Positions 40,801 to 48,758 of a stretch of 64,000 nt of DNA are shown here, piece by piece. Numbering within the stretch: the stretch's first letter is position 1; every line of letters starts with the position of its first letter. A program made the position numbers and the translations under genes. The stretch comes from Bombyx mori (taxonomy: Eukaryota; Arthropoda; Insecta; Lepidoptera; Bombycidae), in NCBI RefSeq assembly GCF_030269925.1, contig NC_085127.1, forward strand, positions 12,531,501-12,595,500, in the 5' to 3' direction. Under the pieces are notes generated by a model. It did not search any database. It was not told the DNA's origin and saw only the letters and a list, made by a program, of their open reading frames with translations.

Positions 40801-42815
40801 AGAGCTGATAGCCAAGCGCTAGATGCTACCGGCTCCCGTACACACCACAACCTAAACAACGCCACCTTAAAACAAGAGGTTGAACTTTACGGCCACTAGA
40901 TCACTGGAGTCAACCTTACAACTAAGTTCCGTAATGGTATTTTTAATACCCTTTTATTAGCTTCAGATGTATGTATGTTATGTTAGTATGTAACGGAATC
41001 TTTGAACATGATTTTGACCCCCTTCAAAACGTCGGATTAACTCGAAATTTGGTATATTTATTAAGGACCAATAACAATTCGATATTTAAAAAAAAAAATT
41101 AAAAATTTAAATTCAACTTAAAATTGAAAAATAAATAAGAGTTTAAAAAATCTAACCAAATATGCTTCTGTAGAAAATCCAACTACAAAATTTTATTGTA
41201 AAAAAGCGTGAGGTGCATGGTATCAGTAGTTACAAATATTTTATGAACAGATATGAGTAGAAGGGTTATTTTGATAATATCCTGAAAAGCACCCCACGCT
41301 TTTTTTATAATAAAATCATTTTTTCTTACACTATTTTTAATTCAAATTTGTTTTTTATTTTTTACTTGGATTTTATATAAAAGTATATTTTGTTAGTTTT
41401 TTTAAACTATTATTTATTATATCCATACCAGACTTAGTTTAGTATAGCTTTACTTTTTCCCTACCTAATAGCTGGTAGCCTCTAAGACTGGGTTTACACG
41501 GTATTGTCCTGCACGTTTATTTGCAGTATACGTCTTAACGAATGAATAGTGGCACATACATTGAACATAGAACCGTTCACTTGACGTTTGTACTGCAAAA
41601 AAACGTTTACCGCTTATACGTTTAAACGAATACTCAACGGACACTTGTCATACAAATCGAATGAACTTTAACGTTGCAGTGGCGTATAGTATAAGTAGCT
41701 CTGTCTCGTTCACACGTTCGTTTTTACGCGAATGAAAATCTACCGTATTCCTACCTACACCCGGGTGATTGTACGTTAAAATAACGAATACAAAGAAAAC
41801 CTGCAGGATATGGCCGTATGAACCAAACCTAAGTGGCTATTTTAGCAAAGCCCAGACGGCTAGGTGAACACATGGGCTTAACCTGAGAGAATTTGTTAAC
41901 ACTAGCCCTAGGAAGGGCAGTGTTTCACAGAATCTACCACTAGATCGGAATCTCTGAGAAGATTCGGCAAGAAACTCAATGGGCTATAACTTTACATATA
42001 TGTTGACTAATTGTTGCAGCTGATTACTGGTCGATACCCCTGTATCTAGTTGGGAAGTGGAGCGTCACATTAGCCTACAGTTCCGTCTATATCTACGTGT
42101 CGGAAGTCTTCCCTACTAACATGAGGCAGACTCTGATAAGCGTCTGCTCTACAGCTGGAAGGATCGGCTCTCTAATAGCTCCTTTAACGCCACTACTGGT
42201 AAGCACTACTATTTTTTTTATTAAATATCAGTGGCTGTTGGGTACTCGACCTTTAAGCCAATCTTAGTTGTTTTAATGTACATATGTATGTATATAGCTT
42301 TCAATAGGCCACTTAGCGTAATACATTTACTTGCTATTCATTACCATCACGTCATTACCATTGCTACTATTTATATTTAATGTATTCCATTGTTTAGCGC
42401 CTAAAAAGCATGGCTTAAAGAAAAAATAGCGGCGTAAAACAACACTATTATTGTTTTCTGTTCTGGTTTAAATGCCTATCTAAATATATGCAAACTTATT
42501 GTTAAAAAAAGTATTTACTTCGTAACACAAATATTTATCGCTTTTCTCATCAAGGTATTTATTACCTACACCTCGTAGTAACAAAAAAATCTATTTAATT
42601 ATCAACACGAAAATACATTCAAAATACGTTATCTCTTCAAACAGTCATATTACCACAAATCGATGCCAACTGTGATCTTCGGAGCGATGTGCTTCATATC
42701 GAGCACTCTGGTCATGATGCTGCCGGAGACCAGGAACATGAGGCTTCCGGACACGATCGAGGAGGCCGAACACCTCTCCAGAATGAAAAGCAAGAACGGT
42801 GATACAACGGACTGA
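25651..42815 (+). CDS. SLC22 family organic cation/carnitine transporter-like protein
   Basis: Complete split gene: exons 25651-25814, 31104-31317, 34202-34457, 35838-36458, 42020-42198 and 42645-42815 give 1605 nt (534 aa plus stop). It is a twelve-helix MFS transporter of the plasma membrane; family members move organic cations, carnitine or anions. Seen in the protein: TM1 about 25-47; an extracellular loop (about 48-126) rich in Cys with three N-glycosylation sequons (NDT, NVT, NKT); GAISDRFGRK at 155-164; ESARWLLSKGR at 272-282; DKYGRK at 391-396; EVFPTNMRQ at 447-455; and PETRN at 505-509. These motifs and their order are those of SLC22 (Drosophila Orct-like). Length is normal for the family. 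All introns are GT-AG. The substrate cannot be told from sequence. Introns are inflated by transposons, but no exon is interrupted. Confidence 0.95.
25859..26133 (-). mobile_element. Jockey-type LINE 3' end in copy A, with TSD and empty site
   Basis: TATCTCAA flanks the insertion at 25851-25858 and 26134-26141. The paralogous site at 30428-30435 carries a single TATCTCAA followed by the same TTGCAATTG, so it is an empty-site control. Poly-T side at the left. Confidence 0.93.
26195..26405 (+). mobile_element. 3' end of the 10664-type LINE
   Basis: Starts at GTTGCCACGTACCATCCGG and includes the C-terminal codons, the 3' UTR and the AATAAAAAAAAA tail. Confidence 0.9.
26790..26872 (-). mobile_element. 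short relic of the 10664-type LINE 3' end
   Basis: GGTTACCATCGCCCATGGATG, CAGCAATAC and GGGGCAGAGCCGC in antisense order. Much eroded. Confidence 0.65.
27208..27452 (+). mobile_element. Bm1 SINE, 5'-truncated
   Basis: From TTTACTGGTGGTAGGACC to AAGCGATAAATAAAAAA. Confidence 0.9.
27453..28437. other. AT-rich intron-1 DNA
   Basis: About 1 kb of very AT-rich sequence inside intron 1. No repeat family, RNA gene or exon recognised. Confidence 0.5.
28438..28877 (-). mobile_element. full-length Bm1 SINE with TSD
   Basis: Runs from poly-T through the body to the tRNA-like head (complement of GGCCTAAAG, ending CCACGACGACGAC). GAATTGG flanks it at 28431-28437 and 28878-28884. It provides the uninterrupted reference for the Helitron site at 20784. 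Confidence 0.92.
29075..29521 (-). mobile_element. non-autonomous Helitron
   Basis: A|CTAGTGGTCCCGCAGTA at the left and CACGTATATAGA|T at the right. Nearly the same element recurs at 61507-61938. No coding. Confidence 0.8.
29699..29900 (+). mobile_element. tRNA-derived SINE (not Bm1)
   Basis: The head has a pol III A-box-like TGGTGTAGTGGTAAG and a B box GGGTTCGAATCCCGCC. It is followed by an AT-rich body (GGATTATGGATGTATATTAAA, AATAAAAATCTTACATTTAT). The 5' and 3' acceptor-stem halves do not pair, so it is a SINE head and not a tRNA gene. Confidence 0.65.
29910..30129 (-). mobile_element. 3' end of the 10664-type LINE
   Basis: Poly-T, then the reverse complement of the 3' UTR and the last codons, stopping at CCGGATGGTACGTGGCAAA. 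Confidence 0.9.
30409..31103 (+). repeat. intron-1 duplicated host segment, copy B, abutting exon 2
   Basis: Homologous to copy A as described there. Its last bases form the polypyrimidine tract and AG of the exon 2 acceptor. It has its own Bm1 insertion (30443-30853), absent from copy A. Confidence 0.82.
30443..30853 (+). mobile_element. near full-length Bm1 SINE
   Basis: Retains the tRNA-like head (GTGGCCTAAAAGATAAGACG and GTGTTCGAATCTCG) and the whole body. A small deletion lies in the spacer between head and body. Confidence 0.9.
31104..31317 (+). CDS. transporter exon 2 (large extracellular loop)
   Basis: Acceptor TTTTTTTTTAAACAG at 31089-31103, donor GTAAAT. Encodes residues 55-126 with C56, C61 and further cysteines, ending YSFVKE. 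The reading frame joins exon 1 through a split AGA codon. Confidence 0.95.
31503..32808 (+). mobile_element. complete mariner element (D,D37D) in intron 2
   Basis: 1306 bp. The terminal inverted repeats start CTAGTCAGGTCATAA (31504) and, from the other end, CTAGTCAGGTCATAA (32807 backwards). They match at 22 of 25 positions. TA lies on both sides (31501-31502 and 32809-32810). It contains a single intact transposase ORF. Same strand as the host gene. Confidence 0.95.
31644..32690 (+). CDS. mariner transposase, D,D37D, uninterrupted
   Basis: 348 aa, normal length for the family. The N-terminal paired-like HTH (1-110) includes the SGRPRS linker motif that separates the two helix-turn-helix units. 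Catalytic residues are the D of FSDEK (about 150), the D of FQQDSAPAH and the D of SPDLNPLDY. Exactly 37 residues lie between the second and third, which places it in the Bmmar1/maT-like D,D37D lineage. No frameshift or stop. Start chosen at the only ATG giving the full HTH; the 141-bp leader includes the left TIR. Whether it is active cannot be told from sequence. Confidence 0.95.
   Translation: MEWTLKEDRVAVIVLHRCGYAPIQIFNILKNLNITKRFVYRTIKRYNEDSSVDDRSRSGRPRSVRTPAVIKAVKARIQRNPKRKQKLLALQMGLSRTTVKRVLNEDLGLRAYRRKTGHRLNARLMDLRLKRCRALLKRYAGKKYREILFSDEKIFTVQESYNKQNDKVYAHSSEEASNRIPRVQRGHFPSSLIVWLGVSYWGLTEVHFGEKGVKTNAFVYQNTVLTNLVEPVSHTMFNNKHWVFQQDSAPAHRAKSTQDWLAAREIDFIRHEDWPSSSPDLNPLDYKIWQHLEEKACSKLHPNLESLKTSLIKAAADIDMDLVRAAIDGWPRRLKACIQITEVILNKL
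32811..33429. other. intron-2 DNA with old repeat relics
   Basis: 32820-33060 carries AATCTCGGAAACGGCTCTAA and GGGGATTCCGGGGGCCATAA, blocks reminiscent of degraded lepidopteran Helitrons. No end can be defined. No exon recognised. Confidence 0.4.
33430..33592 (+). mobile_element. Bm1 SINE, 3' fragment
   Basis: TGGTTTGAAGGGTGAGGCAG to GAGCAATAAAAAAAT, moderately diverged. Confidence 0.88.
33777..34117 (+). mobile_element. Jockey-type LINE 3' end with 10-bp TSD
   Basis: CTTGCCCGTC at 33767-33776 is repeated at 34118-34127. The insert holds the last codons (frame broken), the 3' UTR and an A tract. It sits about 85 bp upstream of exon 3. Confidence 0.93.
34202..34457 (+). CDS. transporter exon 3 (TM2-TM4 region)
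   Basis: Acceptor ATTTTTTTTAG, donor GTAAGT. Begins FNLVCQEW, the conserved SLC22 continuation, and contains the MFS GAISDRFGRK loop and the GGGLYPSAYV stretch. Confidence 0.95.
34552..34873. mobile_element. hAT-type MITE in intron 3
   Basis: Terminal inverted repeats CAGTGTTTCCCAAC and, from the right, CGGTGTTTCTCAAC. The 8-bp flanks GTCTAGGG (34544-34551) and CTCTAGGG (34874-34881) match at 7 of 8, the size expected for hAT. 322 bp, no coding. Confidence 0.88.
34882..35224. other. intron-3 DNA, nothing recognised
   Basis: No element or exon seen. Confidence 0.4.
35225..35485 (-). pseudogene. RTE-type LINE tail relic
   Basis: Minus-strand reading includes an LSLDRVVVMSWGRG stretch that parallels the tails at 49690-49720 and 60540-60570 (TTGACAGAGTGGTCGTGATG-like DNA). 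Only the end of the element. Confidence 0.5.
35838..36458 (+). CDS. transporter exon 4 (residues 212-418)
   Basis: Acceptor TTTATAG, donor GTAAGT. The largest exon (621 nt), covering TM5-TM8, the central loop with ESARWLLSKGR and the DKYGRK loop. An open frame continues past the donor to 36541, but that tail is intron. Confidence 0.95.
36721..36962 (+). mobile_element. Bm1 SINE
   Basis: CTGGTGGTAGGACGTCTTGTG to CCGTGAGGTCGTCCATCC. Ends where a second Bm1 begins. Confidence 0.88.
36963..37170 (+). mobile_element. second, decayed Bm1 SINE in tandem
   Basis: AACATCGTGTCACAATAATAA and AATTCGCGTAATTACTGG come from the Bm1 head-body spacer. The body that follows is strongly degraded (GGGACAGCCCTAAATC). 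Confidence 0.75.
37490..37875 (+). mobile_element. Jockey-type LINE 3' end
   Basis: Starts in coding (ATCGACCTACATGATGACCTGG), with indels, then the 3' UTR to GGTTAGGTAGGAAAAAAAAA. Confidence 0.88.
38000..38200 (+). mobile_element. Bm1 SINE, 5'-truncated
   Basis: GGTAGGTACCACCACGCTGCC to CTAAGCAATAAAAAATAAA. Confidence 0.9.
38296..38598 (-). mobile_element. 3' end of the 10664-type LINE
   Basis: Poly-T, 3' UTR and about 200 bp of C-terminal coding in antisense (to CGGTGGCGGGAGATGTG). Longer than the other truncated copies. Confidence 0.9.
38601..38775. repeat. 30-bp minisatellite (ATTACGTATG...)
   Basis: Units start ATTACGTATG at 38621, 38651, 38681 and 38711, then again after a 4-bp slip. 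Each 30-mer is itself built of TACGTA-like sub-units. Because 30 is a multiple of three, the + strand stays open as a 10-residue repeat (about 38564-38755). This does not imply a gene. It starts directly at the truncated 5' end of a LINE copy. Confidence 0.9.
38850..39285 (+). repeat. second copy of the 5821-type repeat
   Basis: Shares TCAAGTCTTACGGTGATGTCC, AACGACGAAACACAATTTTCC and CCCACCCCTCCTGACGGAGCC with 5821-6275. Confidence 0.75.
39290..39944. other. intron-4 DNA, nothing recognised
   Basis: AT-rich, no element or exon seen. Confidence 0.45.
39945..40062 (+). mobile_element. Bm1 SINE, 3' fragment
   Basis: TCAAGGTTGGTGGCGCATTTACG to CTAAGCAATAAAAAAAAA. Confidence 0.88.
40063..40576. 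other. intron-4 DNA, nothing recognised
   Basis: AT-rich, no element or exon seen. Confidence 0.45.
40577..40715 (-). mobile_element. Bm1 SINE, 5' body fragment
   Basis: Antisense from the GAGTTCTAAGGTCTCAG block to the CCTACCACCAGTA block. It lacks both the tail and the head. Confidence 0.88.
40940..41430. repeat. foldback element, second copy
   Basis: Left outer flank (GGAATCTTTGAACATG..., 40990) plus arms at about 41060-41212 and 41291-41430. The loop (GGTATCAGTAGTTACAAATA ... GATAATATCCTGAAAAGC) is the reverse complement of the loop at 21731-21800. Confidence 0.8.
41455..41995 (-). mobile_element. Jockey-type LINE 3' end split by a DNA element
   Basis: Antisense 3' UTR: TTTTTCCCTACC...GGTAGCCTCTAAG (41455-41486), then from 41829 TGGCTATTTT...CACAGAATCTACCAC. 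It lies just upstream of exon 5. Confidence 0.82.
41487..41828. mobile_element. putative TIR element inside the LINE fragment
   Basis: A 342-bp insert flanked by CTAAG (41482-41486 and 41829-41833). The ends GGGTTTACACGG and, inverted, GGTTCATACGG are imperfect inverted repeats. No coding. Superfamily not determined. Confidence 0.6.
42020..42198 (+). CDS. transporter exon 5 (residues 419-478)
   Basis: Acceptor ATTGTTGCAG, donor GTAAGC. Contains YVSEVFPTNMRQ and the SLIAPLTPLL helix. Confidence 0.94.
42645..42815 (+). CDS. transporter exon 6 (C-terminus)
   Basis: Acceptor CTTCAAACAG. Encodes the last helix, the PETRN motif and a hydrophilic cytoplasmic tail ending GDTTD, with TGA at 42813-42815. 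Confidence 0.94.
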   Translation, partial: SYYHKSMPTVIFGAMCFISSTLVMMLPETRNMRLPDTIEEAEHLSRMKSKNGDTTD

Positions 42816-42872
42816 CGATAAACATCAGTTTTAAACGGTCCTCCACTAATAAGCGCGTTTTTTTAACGTGCT

Positions 42873-42878
42873 AATAAA
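42873..42878 (+). promoter_or_regulatory. candidate polyadenylation signal of the transporter gene
   Basis: AATAAA 58 bp after the stop codon. A second AATAAA lies at 42954-42959. Either would give a short 3' UTR. Confidence 0.5.
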
Positions 42879-43180
42879 AAATAGCATAGCGATAATTAAT
42901 TGAATATGCAATTTCGAAAAGGGCACATCTCTGAAAATGTAAAATTTTCTGGAAATAAAAAAAAACTGATTATTTTCTAAAGCAGTGTAAAATTTAAAAT
43001 ATTAACTTTTGAGATATATTTCAGTGTTAATTAGCAATTGAAAATTACTGGAATTATTATACAATGGGTGTAGGTGAGCCTCAAAACTACATGTATATGA
43101 AAAAACATATTTGACAAAATATGCGACATGTGCCCTTTTCAAAATTGCTTATTCAATTATAACGTCCGAAAACTTCCTTT
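42879..43180. other. 3' flank of the transporter gene
   Basis: A pair of inverted stretches, GAATATGCAATTTCGAAAAGGG (42902) and CCCTTTTCAAAATTGCTTATTC (43133), brackets about 230 bp and may be an old TIR element. Confidence 0.45.
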
Positions 43181-43425
43181 AACTGGTGGTAGGACCTCTT
43201 GTGGGTCCGCACGGGTAGGTACCACCGCCCTGCCTGTTTCTGCCGTGAAGCAGTAATGCGTTTCGGTTAGAAGAGTGGGGCAGCCGTTGTAACTATACTA
43301 TGACCTCAGAACTCATATCTCAAGGTGGGTGGCGACATTTACGTGGTAGATGTCTATGGGCTCCAGTAACCACTTAACACCAGGTGGGCCGTGAGCTCGT
43401 CCACCCACCTAAACAATCATCCCTC
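43181..43425 (+). mobile_element. Bm1 SINE, 5'-truncated
   Basis: AACTGGTGGTAGGACCTCTTG to CCACCTAAACAATCA. Confidence 0.9.
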
Positions 43426-43931
43426 GATAAGTGACAGTAAAATTAATCGTTACACTAAAAACACGATTTAAATTAACTGTCACATTGGATGGTGGTATAC
43501 GCGATGTGACGATCATTGGTTTTTTCAACACCCATAGCAACCGACCAATGTGAATAGATACGTGGTTTCAAACGTATTACATATATGTATTTGAAGATCT
43601 ACAAAAAAAAAAAAATGCAGTCGTTTTAAATTTACCTAATAATCATGTGAAGCTTTTAGCTAGTGCCGTTGAGGTCGCATTAAATCGAATCTTAATTAAG
43701 CTCCCTCAAAATATCCGAGCAAAACTTTCGTTAAACGATAGTTCGTATGACGATTTCTTTCCCATCCCAATTATCACATCTCGATTGGCACTGACTAAAA
43801 ACTAAAACAATTTTAGGATGCCATTTTCAATTCTACATTCACCCTTCGAGACTGGTTCAAAGAAAAACATACAGTTGTTTGCATTAGGTCCAAAATAAAC
43901 GAACTGCTTAGAGTATATACAAAATACTTCA

Positions 43932-44172
43932 CTGGTGATAGGACCTCTTGTGAGTCCGCGCGGGTGGGTACCACCACTCTGCCTATTTCTGCCGTGAAGC
44001 AGTAATGCGTTTCGGTTTGAAGGGTGGGGCAGCCGTTGTAACTATACTTGAGATCTTAGAACTTATATCTCAAGGTGGGTGGCGCATTTACGTTGTGAAT
44101 GTCTATGGGCTCCAGTAACCGCTTAACACCAGGTGGGCTGTGAGCTCGTCCACCCATCTAAGCATTAAAAAA
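43932..44172 (+). mobile_element. Bm1 SINE, 5'-truncated
   Basis: CACTGGTGATAGGACCTCTTG to AAGCATTAAAAAAAA. Confidence 0.9.
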
Positions 44173-44461
44173 AATAGCAGACTAATTCTAAAACTAGCAT
44201 AAGTATTCATTACTGTTTCTAGCTTTTATATCTACTAATTGAAAAAATGCCAAAAACAAAACCTATATCTAGCGCGTTTTTATTAACCTGAATCGTAATT
44301 TTCAATAACTTCGACAAACATTCGATTAACTTGAAAATTTATGCGCGACAGTAATTTCACTAGTACGCTAGAATATCCTGACCAATACAATCAGGATAAA
44401 GGATCAATTGAATTGGTCATGTCCCTAAAGATCAAATAAGCAAAATTATAGTCTACCTAAT

Positions 44462-44640
44462 CACAGACAGGCGTATTGTGAGCCTTCACGGGTCGGTAGC
44501 ACTATCCTGCCTATTTCGGCTACGAAACAGTCTTGCATTAGACTTGAAGGATGAGTCAATCGACAGCAATTTTGAGTCTTCGGGCTCTTGTCTTAAGGTG
44601 ACATTCGCTTTGGATGGCGCCTGCTAACCACGGCACTGCA
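44462..44640 (+). mobile_element. decayed Bm1-like SINE
   Basis: TATTGTGAGCCTTCACGGGTC, CCTGCCTATTTCGGCTACG and CTTAAGGTGACATTCGC keep Bm1 order with heavy loss. Confidence 0.6.
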
Positions 44641-44654
44641 ACAAATATCAATAA

Positions 44655-44945
44655 CTAGCTGACCCGGCAGACTTCGTAGTGCCTCAATCGATAAATAAAA
44701 GACCTAAACTTTTGTATAAAATAAACTTAAAACAAACAAAAGGAATCCGCCCGACGGGGGACACATCAAAGAAAAAAACAAAATTGTTATTCTTATTTAA
44801 TTCCGAGAATTTTCATATTTATCTACCTTTTAAACCTTCTCTGGATTTCCACAAATAATGCAAGACCAAAATTAGTCAAATCGGTTCAGCCGTTCTCGAG
44901 TTTTAGCGAGACTAACGGAACAGCAATTCATTTTTATATATAGAG
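44655..44945 (-). mobile_element. 291-bp Helitron (short form)
   Basis: A|CTAGCTGACCCGGCAG at the left and TTTTATATATAGAGA|T at the right. It is the short reference form for the long element at 4846-5767. Other members are at 9880 and 62224. Confidence 0.85.
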
Positions 44946-45000
44946 ATAATCATTCAAATCAAAAGGACTATTTATACAGCTGTTTATACATTTGTAAGCT

Positions 45001-45972
45001 AAACCTTCTATAACGCGGTAGATACGTTCCTACAGAGTCCCGTGTTGTGCGAAACCGTGTTATATGAGACTAGAAGCCAATACAAAAAGGAATGTATTTT
45101 TTCTAAATGAAACATCTCAACTATGCCTGTATGTATGTAAAGAAAAACCTTCATATTCTAAAACTGTTTAGTTTTCTAAAAAGGATTTTTCTTATCATTC
45201 AGTGAAGTTTGGCATTCAGTAAAAAGAAGGTTCAGTTTGTTTAAATATATTAATTTTATTAGATTACCTAAGGGCCTTTAAATGTTGTTTTATAATTATA
45301 TTGGGGACTTTAATATAAATAAACAATAAAATACTCAATTGCGTTTTCTGTTATATGTATATAATGAGAAAACAACATTTAAAGAAAATTTATTTTTAGA
45401 AAACTAAAGAGTTTTAGACTATGAAGGTTTTTCTTTACATGTATTTACATACATAAAAATAAACGGTAAAATTTCGGCTATCTTAATTTAATTATCGCGT
45501 ATTCGTGGTGCACAATTCAATTTTGTAAATGATTTTAAATAAGTTTTTTCCTACCTAACCTGATAGCCTTGAGAGTCTATATCAGCGTAACCTTAACTAT
45601 TAGGTGAGCCCACGGGGCTCGAACCTGACGACGTTGCTAATACGAACCCTAGCAAGAGCCGTGCCTCGCAGAATTTACCACCGGATCGGAAACGCGACCC
45701 ACTGAGAAGATCCGGCGAGAAACTCAGTGAGCTGTGTCTGAGGACTGAGGGTTAATTCACTCGTCGAGCCCTTCGTCGCAAGCGACGGGTTCGACGAGAA
45801 CGACGACCGATGCTTGTGGTACCTAAAAGCCCCGTTAGTGGATCGGGAGGATTTTAAACAAAAATCTCGTAACGCGTTGTAGAAGTACCGCGTTATAAGA
45901 GGGTTTTAGGGAACTTTTCGTGTTGGAGTGAAACCGTGTGTAAAATATCGTGTTATAACAGAGTTACCTGTA
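45001..45972. mobile_element. TIR element (CAGGTAACCCTC family) with LINE insert
   Basis: Left end CCTTCTATAACGCGGTAG and right end GTTATAACAGAGTTACCTGTA are complementary in part. An inner pair (45131-45185 and 45393-45450, around AAAGAAAAACCTTCATA) is also inverted. Interrupted by the LINE at 45540-45849. No transposase. Confidence 0.65.
45540..45849 (-). mobile_element. Jockey-type LINE 3' end with 9-bp TSD
   Basis: GATTTTAAA at 45531-45539 and 45850-45858 flank an antisense 3' UTR. The related but uninterrupted element at 15160-15360 reads straight through this site. Confidence 0.92.
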
Positions 45973-46158
45973 GGTGACTTTTAGTTTTTCTATAATTAAC
46001 TTACCATCGATGCGCTATTCAGTTTAACAACTGAAAAGAATATGTGAGAACCAATAGGCTTATCGAAATAAATGTAGATTCAAGGGAAACTGTTTGCTGT
46101 TTACAAAATACTATAATATTGGTTGGGCAGGTATCTGACTGTGTTATCACACACAATT

Positions 46159-46265
46159 ACAGCAAAACACTGCTCTTGCTAGGGCTAATGTTAACTAAAT
46201 CACTCAGGTTGAGCCCGTTAGCTCATCAACTCGTCCGTGCGTAGCTGGAATAGCCTATAAGGCAT
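46159..46265 (+). mobile_element. Jockey-type LINE 3' UTR fragment
   Basis: AAACACTGCTCTTGCTAGGG to GGAATAGCCTATAAGGC, diverged. Confidence 0.75.
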
Positions 46266-46380
46266 AAAAACTCACACACAATTCTAAAGTACGAGATACT
46301 ATTGTAATGTCGTGAATAGTGAAAACACATAGTTTGCGTTTTTATATTGCCTGTTTTGTGGTATTCCGACGTTCCTGACT

Positions 46381-46735
46381 ATACGAATTAATAGAGTCGA
46401 TCTACCGACGGTTCGCGCTCATAGGGCTAAATAAAAGACATTATGGAAGCGAATGTTTAATATTTTTTTTGTTTTTTTTTTCCTAATATCATTTTTATAT
46501 CAATAGATTAAAAGACGAGCTTACTTGTGTAGTTTAAAAAAATACTTGTAACATTTTTAAGTGTGTTTATATTTCGAATTTCGTATTTATACGCATTAAT
46601 AGAGTCGATCTACCGACGGTTCGCGCCCATAGGGCTAAATAAAAGACATTATGAAAGCGAATTTTTAATTTATTATGTCGTTTGGTAATAACATTTTTAT
46701 ATTAATAGATCGAAAGACGAGCTTACTTGTGTATC
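46381..46735 (+). repeat. 208-bp tandem duplication
   Basis: ATTAATAGAGTCGATCTACCG...GGGCTAAATAAAAGACATTATG...GACGAGCTTACTTGTGTA occurs from 46381 and again from 46589. Differences include C/T in CGCGC(T/C)CATAGG. Origin not recognised. Confidence 0.88.
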
Positions 46736-47374
46736 GCTGTGATGAATCATTGCGACGATATGATTCGCTAAATCATTAACTAGCAAGTTGAAGCTCGCGT
46801 GTTGATAACCGTACTAAGTTTCAACTCAATCTAACTAACGATTGTCGGAGCTTATAAATCTCAAATCTACATATTATAAACTTCTTTAAATAGATTAATT
46901 AATTTATAGCTCTTTCTCTCTCTAGGAGTAGGGAGATGAAAGCAACTGAATGCATGGGTGCAACTTTGACAGCGTTTTTATCTTCAATTTACTCTTAAGT
47001 TACATGTTCATCACGTGGGCTGTTTATAAATAATCGATTTAGAAAAAAAACTATAGTTCCGATTTTATAAGTCTAAGGTGTGATCTATAGTTTTTTTTGT
47101 CCTATCAAAACTGGTACGATCAATCAATCGGTCATCGTATGAAATATTCATTGTCTAAAATTAACGAATCGATATACGACTCCATGGTTTTAATGTCGTG
47201 AGTTTTAAATAAATTACGCATATGACGCTCGGTACGCTAAGATTAGCATTGAGTAAACATTGTGCGGGAAACTATTATATTTTCTATTTAGTAGCAGACG
47301 TAGGTGCGGATTGAGAGGCGTTAAATTTGATAAATAATGAAACGAATCTGATATACGTGTGCTTGTGTTTCTTT
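46736..47374. other. spacer, no gene
   Basis: Nothing recognised. Confidence 0.45.
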
Positions 47375-47549
47375 CTGTGTACTTAGTTCGAGTTTTTAAC
47401 TTCTCGATCGCGTAAAAGTTAACTCAAACATGTATGGTGTTGGAATAGCTTCCCATCGTTTGCCGCTAGGGGCGCTGTTCCAACTCCATACAAATTTGAG
47501 TTAACTCTTACGCGATCGAGAAGTTACAACACTCGCACTAAGCACACTG
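47375..47549. mobile_element. MITE, CAGTGTGCTTAG family, intact copy
   Basis: Left GTACTTAGTTCGAG, right CTCGCACTAAGCACACTG; inner TTCTCGATCGCGTAAAAGTTAA and complement. Same size as the 16106 copy and centred on GCCGCTAGGGGCGCTG. Confidence 0.82.
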
Positions 47550-48758
47550 GTCTGTTAAACTATCAGATCGATTGGTAGATCCGAAGATACGGATATAACA
47601 GATTCACCACGCATTGCCCGGGTCATGTTATATGCCATAGTCAAGTTTCCTATTTATTAATCCAGGTGAACTAATAACTTCAGCGCGAAAATTCACCTTA
47701 ACATATTCAGCCATTTTTGGATGATTGTCTAACAGTCTCGTTTTTTGTATTAATATATGTATGATGTTACATACAAGCTTTCACAATTATAATAATGTTG
47801 TTATACTGTACATAGTACAGATTCTTGGGTAGCTTGGAAGCTATGAAGGGGGAACAAAGAAATCGAATCGTAGTAGTTAGGCTTTTTCGTGTCAAAATTA
47901 TGAACTAGAAAATAAATTACTGTAGATCACAGAGGGCATTGCATTATACCATTGATATATTATACAGGGTGTGTCATTTAGGGTAAGGCGAAGCTTTTGT
48001 TTTTCTTGAGAATGTCAGGAGATACGAGCTCTTTGACATATCACATACCTTTATAAAATCTTTAATATCTTTGTAAGGAGACGGAAAGCTTACTTTATTA
48101 TTTTCTAACTAAAATTTCAGTCATTTTTGAATTTAAATTTTTTATTTTATAAACTGATAGAATTCATGTTCATAGTTCGTTTGAAGTATTGAAACTCTTT
48201 ATCTTAAAATTTTTGTTAGGCCACTTCAACGCTAAAGGTGCGATATCTTTGTTTAGCATGATAATTTCGGTACACCATAATAACGATTAAAACAAATTAA
48301 TTAACTCTCGCATTGAAAGCCAAAAGATCAAAAGAAAACAACCAAAAAATAAATCGCTTCACCATTACAATAAAAAAAAAACTCTTAATTGTGAGATGCT
48401 TAAGACGAAAAGAATATTTGAGCTTTTGTATATAAGGTCGGAATTAATCCTCAGAAAAATTGTATTAATAAAGAGGTACTTTTTACACTTTTGTACTGTT
48501 CGTCCACTTAATGTTTATAAGCAATTAATTTCTGTTTAGTTTTAAATATTTTGTACATTATTTATGGTATTACGATTAATAAACAATGTAAAAATAATAT
48601 TTCTGTGTTTAATTTTTTTTTTTTATTATACTTTATATTATTTCACTGCATAAGTATCCTTGACAAGCCAAGGGTATAATATAATTAATATCACGACCTC
48701 ATCCCTTCATGCATCATGAGGTCTAAATCTCAATTATAGCTAATAAAGACTGATCTAA
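47550..48758. other. intergenic DNA, no gene
   Basis: AT-rich. ACAGGGTGTGTCATTTAGGG at 47964 resembles the end of a mariner-like element, but no partner end was found. Confidence 0.4.

Noticed and set aside
46381..46735. CRISPR-like or satellite array
   Set aside because: Only two long units with diverged spacers; a duplication, not an array.
47964..48120. Mariner-like terminal repeat ACAGGGTGTGTCATTTAGGG
   Set aside because: No opposite end or transposase found within several kb.
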